The position numbers and the translations under genes are program-made. This document shows, piece after piece, positions 1 to 8,437 of a stretch of DNA of 64,000 nucleotides. The notes below the pieces were generated by a model, which searched no databases, was not told the origin of the DNA, and saw only the letters and a list, made by a program, of their open reading frames with translations. Source of the stretch: Chromatiales bacterium (lineage in GTDB: Bacteria; Pseudomonadota; Gammaproteobacteria; UBA6429); NCBI GenBank assembly GCA_027076405.1, contig JALTJN010000447.1, positions 56,548-120,547 on the forward strand. The letters are read 5' to 3'. Within the stretch, counting starts at the first letter, position 1. Each line of letters starts with the position of its first letter.

Positions 1-252
1 ATTTTTGTTGCGAATAAAAAACAAAGAGAACTGGCAGAAAAATCACGACAGGATGTCGTTAAGCAATTTCCCAACAAAAAAGTTGTTACACCTATTTTAA
101 ATGCCGCGACTTTTTATCCTATAAAAGGTGATGAAAGTTATCATCAGAATTATTACAAAACACATTCTGTTCGTTACAAATATTACCGATGGCGTTGTGG
201 GCGAGATCAACGATTAAAAGAAATTTGGGGTGATAAGGCAACTCACCAGTAA
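1..252 (+). CDS. msrA: Peptide-methionine (S)-S-oxide reductase MsrA, 3' part only
   Basis: The window opens inside this gene; 83 C-terminal codons are visible in frame 1, ending in TAA at 250-252. The tail reads like the MsrA C-terminus: a K-x-Q-R-E-L-A-E segment, then VVTPILNAATFYPIKGDESY, the HQNYY motif, and RYKYYRWRCGRDQRLKEIWG. MsrA reduces the S-epimer of methionine sulfoxide in oxidised proteins. The catalytic GCFW motif lies upstream of the window. The C-terminal Cys in RWRCGRD probably serves as a recycling cysteine (family knowledge). Confidence 0.9.
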   Translation: MFVANKKQRELAEKSRQDVVKQFPNKKVVTPILNAATFYPIKGDESYHQNYYKTHSVRYKYYRWRCGRDQRLKEIWGDKATHQ

Positions 253-324
253 AACATAGTCAAAATCATAAGCTGTTTATATGGTAGTGTCATTATCTAT
301 TAAGAGTAACTAAAAAAATATATT

Positions 325-960
325 ATGAATTTGAATCCAACCTCTGCATTGATTGATAACTTATACTGGATAACCGTTATTGCTGTTATTGTTTCCTCTA
401 CATCTGGCGTATTAAAGGCAGGCTTTAAACAGTACGATCTATTTGGTGTGATTATTATCGCTATCGCAACGGGGCTGGGCGGAGGCTCTTTACGGGATAT
501 GTTGCTTGATCGGGAAGTCTTCTGGATTCGGGATCAGAGTTTTTTTATTGCCTCGCTCATTAGTGCGATCATTATTTTTGTCATCGCCCGGTTAAAAGTT
601 ATTTCACCAAAATTTTTCTTAATTCCCGATGCCGCTGGGTTGGCAACATTTGCTGTGGCGGGCACATTGGTTTCAATGATGAGCGGTGCCCCATGGCTGG
701 TGGCAAGTTTTATGGGGGTGATGACAGGGACGATGGGCGGTATCTTTCGTGACATCTTATGTAATGAAACGCCGGTTGTTTTCCAAAGTTCACTTTATGC
801 AACTGTTTCATGGCTTGGCTCACTGCTTTTTATCGGATTATTATATTCCGGCTGGGATGTGGCGCTAGCAGCTGTCTTTGCGGGAATGACGATATTCATT
901 GCCAGACTCATTGCCATTCGTTTTGATATCAGCTTGCCAAAATTCAAATTTAAGACCTAA
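325..960 (+). CDS. TRIC-type (UPF0126) membrane protein
   Basis: A 211-residue hydrophobic protein with about seven predicted membrane segments. It contains two repeats of the family signature, GLGGGSLRDMLL (about residues 50-61) and GTMGGIFRDILC (about 138-149), which is the internal duplication of the UPF0126/TRIC (trimeric intracellular cation channel-like) family, including E. coli YicG. Bacterial members are proposed cation channels; the physiological ion is unknown here. It stands alone, 72 bases after msrA, with its own ATG and no strong ribosome site. The family assignment is firm and the function is inferred. Confidence 0.85.
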   Translation: MNLNPTSALIDNLYWITVIAVIVSSTSGVLKAGFKQYDLFGVIIIAIATGLGGGSLRDMLLDREVFWIRDQSFFIASLISAIIIFVIARLKVISPKFFLIPDAAGLATFAVAGTLVSMMSGAPWLVASFMGVMTGTMGGIFRDILCNETPVVFQSSLYATVSWLGSLLFIGLLYSGWDVALAAVFAGMTIFIARLIAIRFDISLPKFKFKT

Positions 961-1011
961 GTTCTTCACATTATTCAACATTGCTTAAGTAAGGGGCAAG
1001 TAGCCTGTATA

Positions 1012-1028
1012 TGCACCAGTATCGTGCA
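1012..1028 (+). promoter_or_regulatory. NtrC-binding site (upstream activator) for the nirB operon
   Basis: TGCACCAGTATCGTGCA matches the NtrC dyad consensus TGCACC-N5-GGTGCA at 11 of 12 defined bases. It lies about 115 bases upstream of the -24/-12 element, the usual distance for an enhancer used by looping. The same bases could fold as an 8-bp hairpin behind the preceding gene, but the match to the NtrC dyad and the promoter downstream make the regulatory reading better. Confidence 0.75.
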
Positions 1029-1127
1029 TATCTTTTACTGCTCAAATAGCCGGAAAACCCTCATTCATTAAAAATATATTCTTTATAATCAATAGGATAG
1101 CCTCTTGTTTAGCCTTCTCTAATATTC

Positions 1128-1143
1128 TGGCACGCATGTTGCT
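1128..1143 (+). promoter_or_regulatory. Sigma-54 (-24/-12) promoter of the nitrate/nitrite assimilation operon
   Basis: TGGCACGCATGTTGCT is a full match to the sigma-54 consensus TGGCACG-N4-TTGCW, with the invariant GG (1129-1130) and GC (1141-1142) separated by exactly ten bases. Transcription should begin near 1154, about 57 bases before the nirB ATG. Together with the upstream NtrC dyad this predicts induction under nitrogen limitation by phosphorylated NtrC. Confidence 0.85.
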
Positions 1144-1210
1144 CTATGGAAAGTCAGCTATAATACTTGGTCTGCAAACTGAGACATTTTGAACAATTTT
1201 GGAGCATAGG

Positions 1211-3646
1211 ATGAAAGAGAAACTGGTTGTAATTGGCAATGGTATGGCGGGTATTCGTACCGTTGAAGAATTGCTAAAAATAGATGATGAACGCTATGAT
1301 ATAACCGTTTTCGGTGCAGAGCCGTACGGAAACTATAACCGTATCATGCTTTCCCCTGTGCTTGCCGGTGATAAAACCATTGATGAGATCATGTTGAATG
1401 ATATGCAGTGGTATAAGGATAATAATGTCACTTTGCACAGTGGCAAAGAAGTGACAACTATCGATCGTGCAAATAAAAAAGTGATTGCCGATGATGGTAC
1501 TGAAGAAACATATGATCGCTTATTAATTGCAACAGGCTCAGATCCTTTCATTATTCCTGTTCCGGGGAATGATCTTGAAGGTGTTATTTCGTTCCGTGAT
1601 ATTAAAGATGTTGATGCAATGATGGCCGCCGCGAAGGTACACAAGCATGCTGTTGTCATTGGTGGCGGTTTGCTGGGTCTTGAAGCAGCAAATGGCTTAA
1701 TGCAGCAAGGTATGAGCGTTACTGTTGTTCATTTAATGGACAAGTTAATGGAGCGTCAAATGGACGGTCCTGCAGCAGCTATGTTGAAAGAATCACTCGA
1801 AGAACGTGGCTTACATTTTTTAATGGAAGCATCAACAGAATCCATTATAGGTAAAGATCGGGTAGAGAAAGTCCGTTTCAAAGATGGCTCAGAAATTTAT
1901 GCTGATTTGGTTGTTATGGCTGTAGGCATTAAGCCAAACATTAAACTGGCAAAAGAAGCCGGTATCCACTGCGAACGTGGCATAGTCGTTAACGATACCC
2001 TGCAAACTTATGACCCTTCTATTTATTCTGTCGGTGAATGTGCTCAGCATCGTGGCATAGCTTATGGTTTAGTTGCTCCTTTATTTGAAATGGCTAAAGT
2101 TTGTGCTAATCATTTAGCAAAAATGGGGATTGGTCGCTACGAAGGCACCATGACCTCAACCAAGTTAAAAGTAACCGGAATTGATTTATTTTCTGCCGGT
2201 GATTTTATTGGTGATGAAACAACCGATGAGCTTGTTTTTCAGGATAAAGCACGTGGTGTTTACCGCAAGATTGTTGTTAAAGATAACAAGATTCTTGGTG
2301 CAGTCATGTATGGCGATACCATTGATGGTACGTGGTACTTCGATCTTATGCGTGACGAAACAGATATTTCCGAGTTCCGTGAAAGTTTATTATTTGGTCA
2401 GGCTCACTTGGGTGATTCGGGGCATGGTGATGATAATCGTGTTGCTGCAATGTCTGACAATGCAGAAATCTGTGGTTGTAATGGTGTGACGAAAGGTGAC
2501 ATTGTTCAAGCTATTACGGTTAATAAAATTTTTACGCTTGATGAAGTTCGTGCTCATACTAAAGCATCAAGCTCATGCGGTTCATGTACCGGTTTAGTAG
2601 AATCATTAATGTCACACGTATTAGGTGGAGAATTTTCTACTGCACCGCACCTTAAACCGATGTGTGGTTGTACAGATAAAACTCATGATGAAGTACGTGC
2701 AGCAATTGAAAAAAATGAACTTAAATCTGTTCGCACCGTTATGGATACCATGGAATGGAAAACACCTGATGGTTGTAGTAAATGCCGTCCCGCAATTAAC
2801 TATTATCTCGTTTGTAAATTCCCTGAATTAAATCTTGATGATGCTCAATCACGTTTCATCAATGAGCGTGCTCATGCAAATATTCAAGGTGACGGTACTT
2901 ATTCTGTTATTCCGCGTATGTGGGGTGGTATGACGACACCACAAGAATTACGCGCAGTTGCCGATGCAGCTGAAAAATTTAATGTTGATACCGTGCATGT
3001 CACAGGTGGGCAAAGAATAGGTTTATATGGTTTAAAGAAAGAAGAGTTACCTGCTATTTGGAAAGATCTGAATGATGCCGGTATGGTTTCCGGACATGCG
3101 TATGGTAAAGCATTACGTACAGTTAAGACCTGTGTAGGTAAAGAGTGGTGTCGATTTGGAACACAGGATTCTACCGGCCTGGGTATTAAACTTGAACAAA
3201 TGAGCTGGGGCTCATGGATGCCGCATAAATTTAAAATGGCGGCATCTGGTTGCCCGCGTAACTGTGCAGAAGCAACAATAAAAGATTACGGTGTTGTTTG
3301 TGTTGACTCGGGTTATGAGATTCATGTTGGTGGTAACGGTGGTATTAAAGTACGAGCAACTGACTTGTTATGTAATGTTGATACAGAAGAAGAAGTATTG
3401 GAATACAGTGCTGCTTATATTCAGTTGTATCGGGAAGAAGCACACTACCTTGAACGTACAGCTCCATGGATTGAACGTGTAGGTTTAGCTCATATTAAAG
3501 AAGCTTTAATTGATAATCCGGAAAAGCGTAAAGAATTAGCTGAACGCTTTAAATTCTCGCAAACATTTATGCAGGATGACCCTTGGGAAGAGCGTGCTAA
3601 AGGTGGCGAAGCACATGAATTTACGCCAATTAAAGTGATTGGATAA
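1211..3646 (+). CDS. nirB: Assimilatory nitrite reductase [NAD(P)H], large subunit NirB
   Basis: This enzyme reduces nitrite to ammonium in the cytoplasm with NAD(P)H, using FAD, Fe-S clusters and siroheme. The 811-residue protein has the NirB domain order. It starts with an FAD-binding GNGMAG near residue 9 and an NAD-binding GGGLLG near 150. Two BFD-like [2Fe-2S] cysteine sets follow (CGCNG near 420 with SSCGSC; CGCTD with GCSKC near 515), and then the ferredoxin-like half domain. The siroheme/4Fe-4S ligands are TCVGKEWC (about 639) and GCPRNC (about 678). I chose ATG 1211 because GGAG at 1201-1204 is correctly spaced to it; a TTG at 1199 sits on that ribosome site. It is the first gene of the sigma-54 operon. 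Confidence 0.95.
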   Translation: MKEKLVVIGNGMAGIRTVEELLKIDDERYDITVFGAEPYGNYNRIMLSPVLAGDKTIDEIMLNDMQWYKDNNVTLHSGKEVTTIDRANKKVIADDGTEETYDRLLIATGSDPFIIPVPGNDLEGVISFRDIKDVDAMMAAAKVHKHAVVIGGGLLGLEAANGLMQQGMSVTVVHLMDKLMERQMDGPAAAMLKESLEERGLHFLMEASTESIIGKDRVEKVRFKDGSEIYADLVVMAVGIKPNIKLAKEAGIHCERGIVVNDTLQTYDPSIYSVGECAQHRGIAYGLVAPLFEMAKVCANHLAKMGIGRYEGTMTSTKLKVTGIDLFSAGDFIGDETTDELVFQDKARGVYRKIVVKDNKILGAVMYGDTIDGTWYFDLMRDETDISEFRESLLFGQAHLGDSGHGDDNRVAAMSDNAEICGCNGVTKGDIVQAITVNKIFTLDEVRAHTKASSSCGSCTGLVESLMSHVLGGEFSTAPHLKPMCGCTDKTHDEVRAAIEKNELKSVRTVMDTMEWKTPDGCSKCRPAINYYLVCKFPELNLDDAQSRFINERAHANIQGDGTYSVIPRMWGGMTTPQELRAVADAAEKFNVDTVHVTGGQRIGLYGLKKEELPAIWKDLNDAGMVSGHAYGKALRTVKTCVGKEWCRFGTQDSTGLGIKLEQMSWGSWMPHKFKMAASGCPRNCAEATIKDYGVVCVDSGYEIHVGGNGGIKVRATDLLCNVDTEEEVLEYSAAYIQLYREEAHYLERTAPWIERVGLAHIKEALIDNPEKRKELAERFKFSQTFMQDDPWEERAKGGEAHEFTPIKVIG

Positions 3647-3654
3647 AAAACATT

Positions 3655-3726
3655 AACCACAAAGGACACTAAGAACACAAAGTTTTCCTTTTTTTGTTAA
3701 TAGTTTTCTTCGTGACCTTTGTGGTT
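3655..3726. repeat. Intergenic inverted repeat between nirB and nirD
   Basis: The arms AACCACAAAGGACACTAAGAA (starting 3655) and its near-complement ending GACCTTTGTGGTT (ending 3726) pair over about 21 bases with two mismatches, with a T-rich loop between. The layout is that of a short palindromic intergenic element. It could also trim the nirB-nirD transcript or attenuate it. No coding potential is seen. Confidence 0.6.
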
Positions 3727-3752
3727 CAAATAATATTATTAAATGGTAAAAG

Positions 3753-4091
3753 ATGATGAGTGATTGGATTGAAGTTGGAACATTAAACGATATACCTAAG
3801 TTAGGCGCACGTGTTGTGAGCCGTAAAGAAGGTGATATTGCTGTATTTAGAACAGCAGATGATAAAGTTTTTGCCTTACGTGATAAATGCCCGCATAAAG
3901 GTGGTCAACTCTCTCAGGGAATCGTGCTGGGTAATCGTGTTGCCTGTCCATTACATGACTGGAAGATTGGCCTTGATAATGGTGTTGCTGTTGCACCCGA
4001 TGAAGGTTGTGCAGCAAGCTTTCCGATTAAAATGGAAGGCGATAAAATTATGTTGTCTCTGACACCTAATGAAGGTTGTCCAAACGAATAA
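3753..4091 (+). CDS. nirD: Nitrite reductase small subunit NirD (Rieske type)
   Basis: A 112-residue Rieske-fold protein with the two cluster motifs CPHKGG and CPLHDW (about residues 47-52 and 68-73). These supply two Cys and two His ligands for a [2Fe-2S] centre. NirD partners NirB in NAD(P)H nitrite reductase. In E. coli NirD the cluster ligands are lost, so this copy belongs to the cluster-retaining type seen in many assimilatory systems. Two ATGs are adjacent (3753, 3756); either gives essentially the same protein. It follows nirB after a 106-base gap occupied by a hairpin repeat. Confidence 0.88.
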   Translation: MMSDWIEVGTLNDIPKLGARVVSRKEGDIAVFRTADDKVFALRDKCPHKGGQLSQGIVLGNRVACPLHDWKIGLDNGVAVAPDEGCAASFPIKMEGDKIMLSLTPNEGCPNE

Positions 4092-4103
4092 ATCATAAGT
4101 ATT

Positions 4104-4182
4104 GTCATTCCTTTCAAACAAAGCATATACCGGAATCTATTGATTAAAATCTCCAGTTTCCGGTGGATTATGCCGGAATAAC
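4104..4182. repeat. ATTCCGG-type hairpin element between nirD and nasA
   Basis: Outer arms GTCATTCC (4104-4111) and GGAATAAC (4175-4182) pair with one wobble. Inner CCGGAA (4130-4135) pairs with TTCCGG (4158-4163). It is related to the shorter ATTCCGG/CCGGAAT palindromes at 8934, 13521 and 18244. No reading frame is involved. Confidence 0.55.
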
Positions 4183-4239
4183 AAATATCTTAGATTACAT
4201 GTTAGATGTTTTCGTATCTGCGAATAAAAAGAGATAAAT

Positions 4240-6444
4240 ATGCTGTTCGGTCGTAAGAAAAAAAATCCCATTAAGATTGCTGATAAAGGTGTTGTTGAGT
4301 GGAAGTACGCTGCTTGCGGATATTGTTCCACTGGCTGCTCGATTGAAGTTGGTTTAAATACTGAAGGTAAAGCTGTGGCCTCACGGGGTGTAGCCGATGC
4401 CGATGTTAATCGTGGCAAACTTTGTTTAAAGGGGATTTTTGAGCACGAGCTTTTTGAGTCAGATGGCCGAGGCTTACAACCCAAGATGCGTGAGCAATGG
4501 CATCAGCCATGGCAAACAACAGATTGGGATACGGCTCTTGATAAAGTGCATGATGAAATAATTCGCGTGCAGGAAAAATACGGGCCTGATTCATTTGCGG
4601 TTATTTCTACCGGTCAAATGTTAACAGAAGAGTTTTATACATTAGGAAAGTTAACACGTGGATTAATTGGTACCAATAACTACGATGGAAATACCACCTT
4701 ATGTATGGCCTCAGCTGTATCCGGCTACAAACGTTCTTTTGGTTCTGATGGACCGCCAGGTTGTTATGAAGATTTTGATCATACCGATTGTTTAATAGCA
4801 TGGGGCTCGAATCTTCCAGAACAGCATCCCATTATTTACTGGCGAATGAAAGAAGCGCAAGAGAAGCGGGGCTTCACTTTAATTGTTGTTGATCCGCGCG
4901 TTACCATGCTTGCGCAAAATGCAGATATACATTTACCCATTACTCCGGGAACTGATGTTGTTTTACAAAATGCATTGATGCATGTGATTTTAAAAGAAGA
5001 ACTTGAAGATAAAGCTTATATTGAAGCGAATACCACTGGTATAGATGAAATTCGTGCCGAAGTCGAAAAGTATGATCCGGTAACTGCATCAAAAATTTGT
5101 GGTATTGATGAAGATACCATCCGTAGTGTTGCAAGAACACTTGCTAAAGCGGGTGCCGCAATGCAAATTTGGACAATGGGTATTAACCAGTCTACACACG
5201 GTTCAGATGGTGTTGTGGGGATTAATAATCTTGCATTACTGACTGGTAATGTTGGTAAGCCCGGCGGAACCAGTCTTTCAATCACCGGACAATGTAATGC
5301 CATGGGGACACGAGAATGGTCTTCATGCTCAGGTTTGCCAAACTATCGTCAGTTAGAAGTGCCGGAGCACCGTGAAGAGATTGCAAAGTTTTGGAATATC
5401 GATCCTGAATTCTTTCCAAAGAAGCGCGGATTATTTCAAACTGATATTTATCATGCTATTGAGACCGGGCAAATAAAAGGCTTATGGTTGATCGCGACGA
5501 ACCCTCTGACATCTTTACCCAATAGTGCCCGAGTACGTAAGGCAATGGAGAAGCTGGAGTTTTGTGCAGTTCAGGATTGTTATGAAGATACTGAAAGCGC
5601 CCAATATGCACATGTTTATTTACCAGCCGGAACATGGGCAGAAAAAGAAGGGGTCATGACAAATACCGAACGACGTATTAGTGTGGTGAAACCGATAATT
5701 AAACCACCTGGTGAAGCAAAGCCTGATTTATGGATTTTTAATCGCATGGCGGAGCGTTTTAATACAAATGGTAATGTGACTTTTCTTGAAAATGCCCCGG
5801 ATATATTTTTAGAAATGGCCGAGATGTCTAAAGGACGTTTAGCCGATATTTCTGGTATGAGTCACGAGTTAATTGAAAAACAACGTGGTGTGCAGTGGCC
5901 TTATACGGATAAACAATTACAAAAAGGTGAGGCTCCACCAAGTGGTGGTAAGCGTCTTTATACCGAAGAGGGGACGTTTAGTTATCCAAATGGTAAGGCA
6001 AAACTTATTCCATTACCTTTTATTGATAACAATGAAGTCCCTGATGATGAATTTCCAATCTGGCTTAATACCGGGAGATTAATCGAACATTGGCATGGCC
6101 GAACCAAGACTGGAAAGATTGGTAACAATAATAAGTATAGTCCAATTCCGTTTATTGAAATTAACCCTGATTTAGCTGCGGAACTCGGTGTGCAACGTGG
6201 TGATTATGTACGTCTTGTTTCCCGGCGTTCTGATGCTGTTGTTATGGTTCAGCCAACTCAACGTGTCCCGATTAATATGATATTTCTGCCATTCCATTTT
6301 CATGATTGTGCTAATCGATTGACATTGGGGCTTCTTGATCCTCATTCACGTCAACCGGCTTATAAACAATCAGCGGTACGAATTGAAAATATTGCTGATC
6401 AACAAGAGGCTGCACGCCTCAGTATGGAAATGCGCAAGTTTTAA
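4240..6444 (+). CDS. nasA: Cytoplasmic (assimilatory-type) nitrate reductase, catalytic molybdoenzyme
   Basis: This enzyme reduces nitrate to nitrite, feeding NirBD. The 734-residue protein belongs to the molybdopterin oxidoreductase (DMSO reductase) superfamily. It has an N-terminal 4Fe-4S site (CGYCSTGC, residues about 27-34, plus LCLKG about 66), then LCMASAVSGYKRSFGSDGPP near residue 154, where the Cys of CMASAV is the expected molybdenum ligand as in NapA/NasA. The C-terminal molydopterin-binding domain includes LNTGRLIEHWH. There is no twin-arginine signal, so it should be cytoplasmic. It lacks the C-terminal [2Fe-2S] extension of Klebsiella NasA. It ends nine bases before the fused ferredoxin/membrane subunit, which is its likely electron donor. 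Confidence 0.9.
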   Translation: MLFGRKKKNPIKIADKGVVEWKYAACGYCSTGCSIEVGLNTEGKAVASRGVADADVNRGKLCLKGIFEHELFESDGRGLQPKMREQWHQPWQTTDWDTALDKVHDEIIRVQEKYGPDSFAVISTGQMLTEEFYTLGKLTRGLIGTNNYDGNTTLCMASAVSGYKRSFGSDGPPGCYEDFDHTDCLIAWGSNLPEQHPIIYWRMKEAQEKRGFTLIVVDPRVTMLAQNADIHLPITPGTDVVLQNALMHVILKEELEDKAYIEANTTGIDEIRAEVEKYDPVTASKICGIDEDTIRSVARTLAKAGAAMQIWTMGINQSTHGSDGVVGINNLALLTGNVGKPGGTSLSITGQCNAMGTREWSSCSGLPNYRQLEVPEHREEIAKFWNIDPEFFPKKRGLFQTDIYHAIETGQIKGLWLIATNPLTSLPNSARVRKAMEKLEFCAVQDCYEDTESAQYAHVYLPAGTWAEKEGVMTNTERRISVVKPIIKPPGEAKPDLWIFNRMAERFNTNGNVTFLENAPDIFLEMAEMSKGRLADISGMSHELIEKQRGVQWPYTDKQLQKGEAPPSGGKRLYTEEGTFSYPNGKAKLIPLPFIDNNEVPDDEFPIWLNTGRLIEHWHGRTKTGKIGNNNKYSPIPFIEINPDLAAELGVQRGDYVRLVSRRSDAVVMVQPTQRVPINMIFLPFHFHDCANRLTLGLLDPHSRQPAYKQSAVRIENIADQQEAARLSMEMRKF

Positions 6445-6453
6445 GGAAACACT

Positions 6454-8295
6454 ATGTTTGAAGTACGTGACAATGAACCCGACTACGCTCTATTAAACGA
6501 TCCAAGCAGTAAAAGTCGTAATTGCTATGACCATCCAATTGATACTGTTGCAGAAGGGGATGCATTGTATGGTAAAAGTTTAAATATCAATGGTGATAAT
6601 GCTGTTGGCGATAACCCTAATCGTTATAAGCAACATGGTTTTTATTTTAATGCAGATAACTGCATTGCCTGTCATGCTTGCGAAGCAGCGTGCAGTGAAA
6701 AAAATGATAACCCGGCTCATATTGCTTTTCGCTCCGTTGGTTTTATTGAAGGTGGTACGTATCCAGCTTATCAACGTTTGAATATTTCTATGGCATGTAA
6801 TCATTGTGACAATCCGGTATGTTTAAAAGGTTGTCCAACGCGTGCCTATACCAAGTTTGCTGAGTACGGCGCTGTTTTACAGGATCCGGATATTTGTTTC
6901 GGCTGTGGTTACTGTACATGGGTTTGTCCATACAATGCTCCCCAGCTTGATCCGGTTAAAGGTCAGGTAACAAAATGTAATATGTGTGTTGATCGTCTTG
7001 AAGTCGGCTTAAAGCCCGCTTGCGTATCTGCTTGTTTAGGCAAGGCTTTAGACTTTGGTGTGATTGAAAATATTCCTGAAGGCCGAACTCAAGCTAAAAC
7101 TGAGATACCGGGTTTTCCACGTACTGATATTACACATCCGAATATACGATTCCAGCAGACCCGAACGAGTCAGCGCGATATGGTTCGAGTAGATAGCACC
7201 TCTTTGAAATATCATAGGGATGATAGTAATGGAAGTTTTCAGCCTGAACTAGATCCCAAGAATAAAGCGAAACGTGAATGGAATTTAAAAAAATTACTTT
7301 CGTCTCATGAAAATGCACACATTATTTTCACATTAACATCACAATCAGTTATCGGTGCTTTTTTGTTATTAATGTTTGGAGCAGATATCGGTGTAGAAAA
7401 TATTGCGAATAGCTTTACCACTTCATTCTTGCCGGTTTTTGCCAGCTTATTTGTTATTTTAACAATCGGCATGATTAAACTGAATTTACATCTTGGTAAA
7501 CCGCTTCGTTTTTATCGTGGTTTTAATAACTTGCGTTTATCACCTCTGAGTCGGGAAATAGCGGGAGTGACTCTCTTCTTTATGGGCTTTGCGGCTTATG
7601 GGTTATTTTCTTTGTTAAATCAGTTTGGTTTCTTTACCAGTATTGAAGTAATGGAGATTAATATTATCCAGTTGTTAATTACGGTATCTGCCTATGCTGC
7701 TATTTTGGGCGGGGTTGTTGGTTTGTATTATATGATTAAACTTTATTTGATTCCTGCAAGACCTTATTGGAACCATTGGCAGACAGCAAGTAGCTTTGTA
7801 TCGACAGCATTAGTTTTTGGTGCGGCGAGTATTACTTTTATTTCCAGTGTTGCAACTTTAACATTAGATAGTTCACTTATTCAGCAAGCGGCTGTTATTG
7901 CTTTAATTGGTTTAGTGCTTGAAGTTATTGGTTTAATTGTACATGCCAGAGATCTTAAGAAAAATAAAGGTGAGGGTGCAGTATCTCATTATGAACAAAC
8001 AACGCGTTATGGAAAGTCTTACCTGTTACGCAATATTCTCTTAATGTTAAATATTATTGCATTAGTTTCTGTTATCTTGTTTGGTTTGAGTGGAGTTGCT
8101 GGTGCCGTGATGGGAGCCTTGCTTACCGGATCATTAATCGTTAGCGCTGTTATTGGTCGTGCACTGTTTTATGTATTAGTGATACCAACAACGATGCCAG
8201 GTGCTTTTTTCTGGCGTAATAAAGGCTTTGAAGAACATGCTCGCGAAACAGGTTTGGCAGAAATGCAGCAGGTCGGTGTAATACCTGACCATTAA
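6454..8295 (+). CDS. Fused 4Fe-4S ferredoxin / DmsC-type membrane anchor, probable electron donor to NasA
   Basis: A 613-residue fusion. Residues about 60-200 form a DmsB-like polyferredoxin with four cysteine clusters (CIACHACEAAC, CNHCDNPVCLKGCP, CFGCGYCTWVCP, and CNMC...PACVSAC). From about residue 285 to the end there are about eight membrane segments resembling the DmsC/NrfD-like anchors that oxidise quinol. In respiratory DMSO reductases these two parts are separate subunits. Here they are joined and coupled to a cytoplasmic nitrate reductase. I infer that it carries electrons from the quinone pool, or from a soluble donor, to NasA. Start ATG 6454 follows AAGGAAAC. Confidence 0.85.
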   Translation: MFEVRDNEPDYALLNDPSSKSRNCYDHPIDTVAEGDALYGKSLNINGDNAVGDNPNRYKQHGFYFNADNCIACHACEAACSEKNDNPAHIAFRSVGFIEGGTYPAYQRLNISMACNHCDNPVCLKGCPTRAYTKFAEYGAVLQDPDICFGCGYCTWVCPYNAPQLDPVKGQVTKCNMCVDRLEVGLKPACVSACLGKALDFGVIENIPEGRTQAKTEIPGFPRTDITHPNIRFQQTRTSQRDMVRVDSTSLKYHRDDSNGSFQPELDPKNKAKREWNLKKLLSSHENAHIIFTLTSQSVIGAFLLLMFGADIGVENIANSFTTSFLPVFASLFVILTIGMIKLNLHLGKPLRFYRGFNNLRLSPLSREIAGVTLFFMGFAAYGLFSLLNQFGFFTSIEVMEINIIQLLITVSAYAAILGGVVGLYYMIKLYLIPARPYWNHWQTASSFVSTALVFGAASITFISSVATLTLDSSLIQQAAVIALIGLVLEVIGLIVHARDLKKNKGEGAVSHYEQTTRYGKSYLLRNILLMLNIIALVSVILFGLSGVAGAVMGALLTGSLIVSAVIGRALFYVLVIPTTMPGAFFWRNKGFEEHARETGLAEMQQVGVIPDH

Positions 8296-8332
8296 AAAAA
8301 GTTATATCAGGTGAGCCATTGCGCAATATGTT

Positions 8333-8415
8333 GTAGGTCGGGTCATAGTGCCTCTCATACTAAATATAAGAGGGAATTTAACCCGACAGCTGTGTCAGAC
8401 TGAAGTCTGACCTAC
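8333..8415. repeat. Structured intergenic repeat with nested hairpins
   Basis: Outer arms GTAGGTC (8333-8339) and GACCTAC (8409-8415) pair. Inside are CGGGT/ACCCG, CCTCT (8351-8355)/AGAGG (8369-8373), and the palindrome TCAGACTGAAGTCTGA immediately before the right arm. The whole 83-base unit looks like a non-coding mobile palindromic element or an RNA structure between the membrane subunit and the DsrC-like gene. Confidence 0.55.
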
Positions 8416-8437
8416 TTTTTAAAAAGAGAATAAGATT

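Noticed and set aside
1139..1164. Sigma-70 promoter (TTGCTC...TATAAT) before nirB
   Set aside because: The spacer is only 14 bases, and the same bases form a perfect sigma-54 -12 element, which explains the site better.
1199..1210. TTG start for nirB
   Set aside because: The GGAG at 1201-1204 serves ATG 1211; starting on the ribosome site itself is unlikely.
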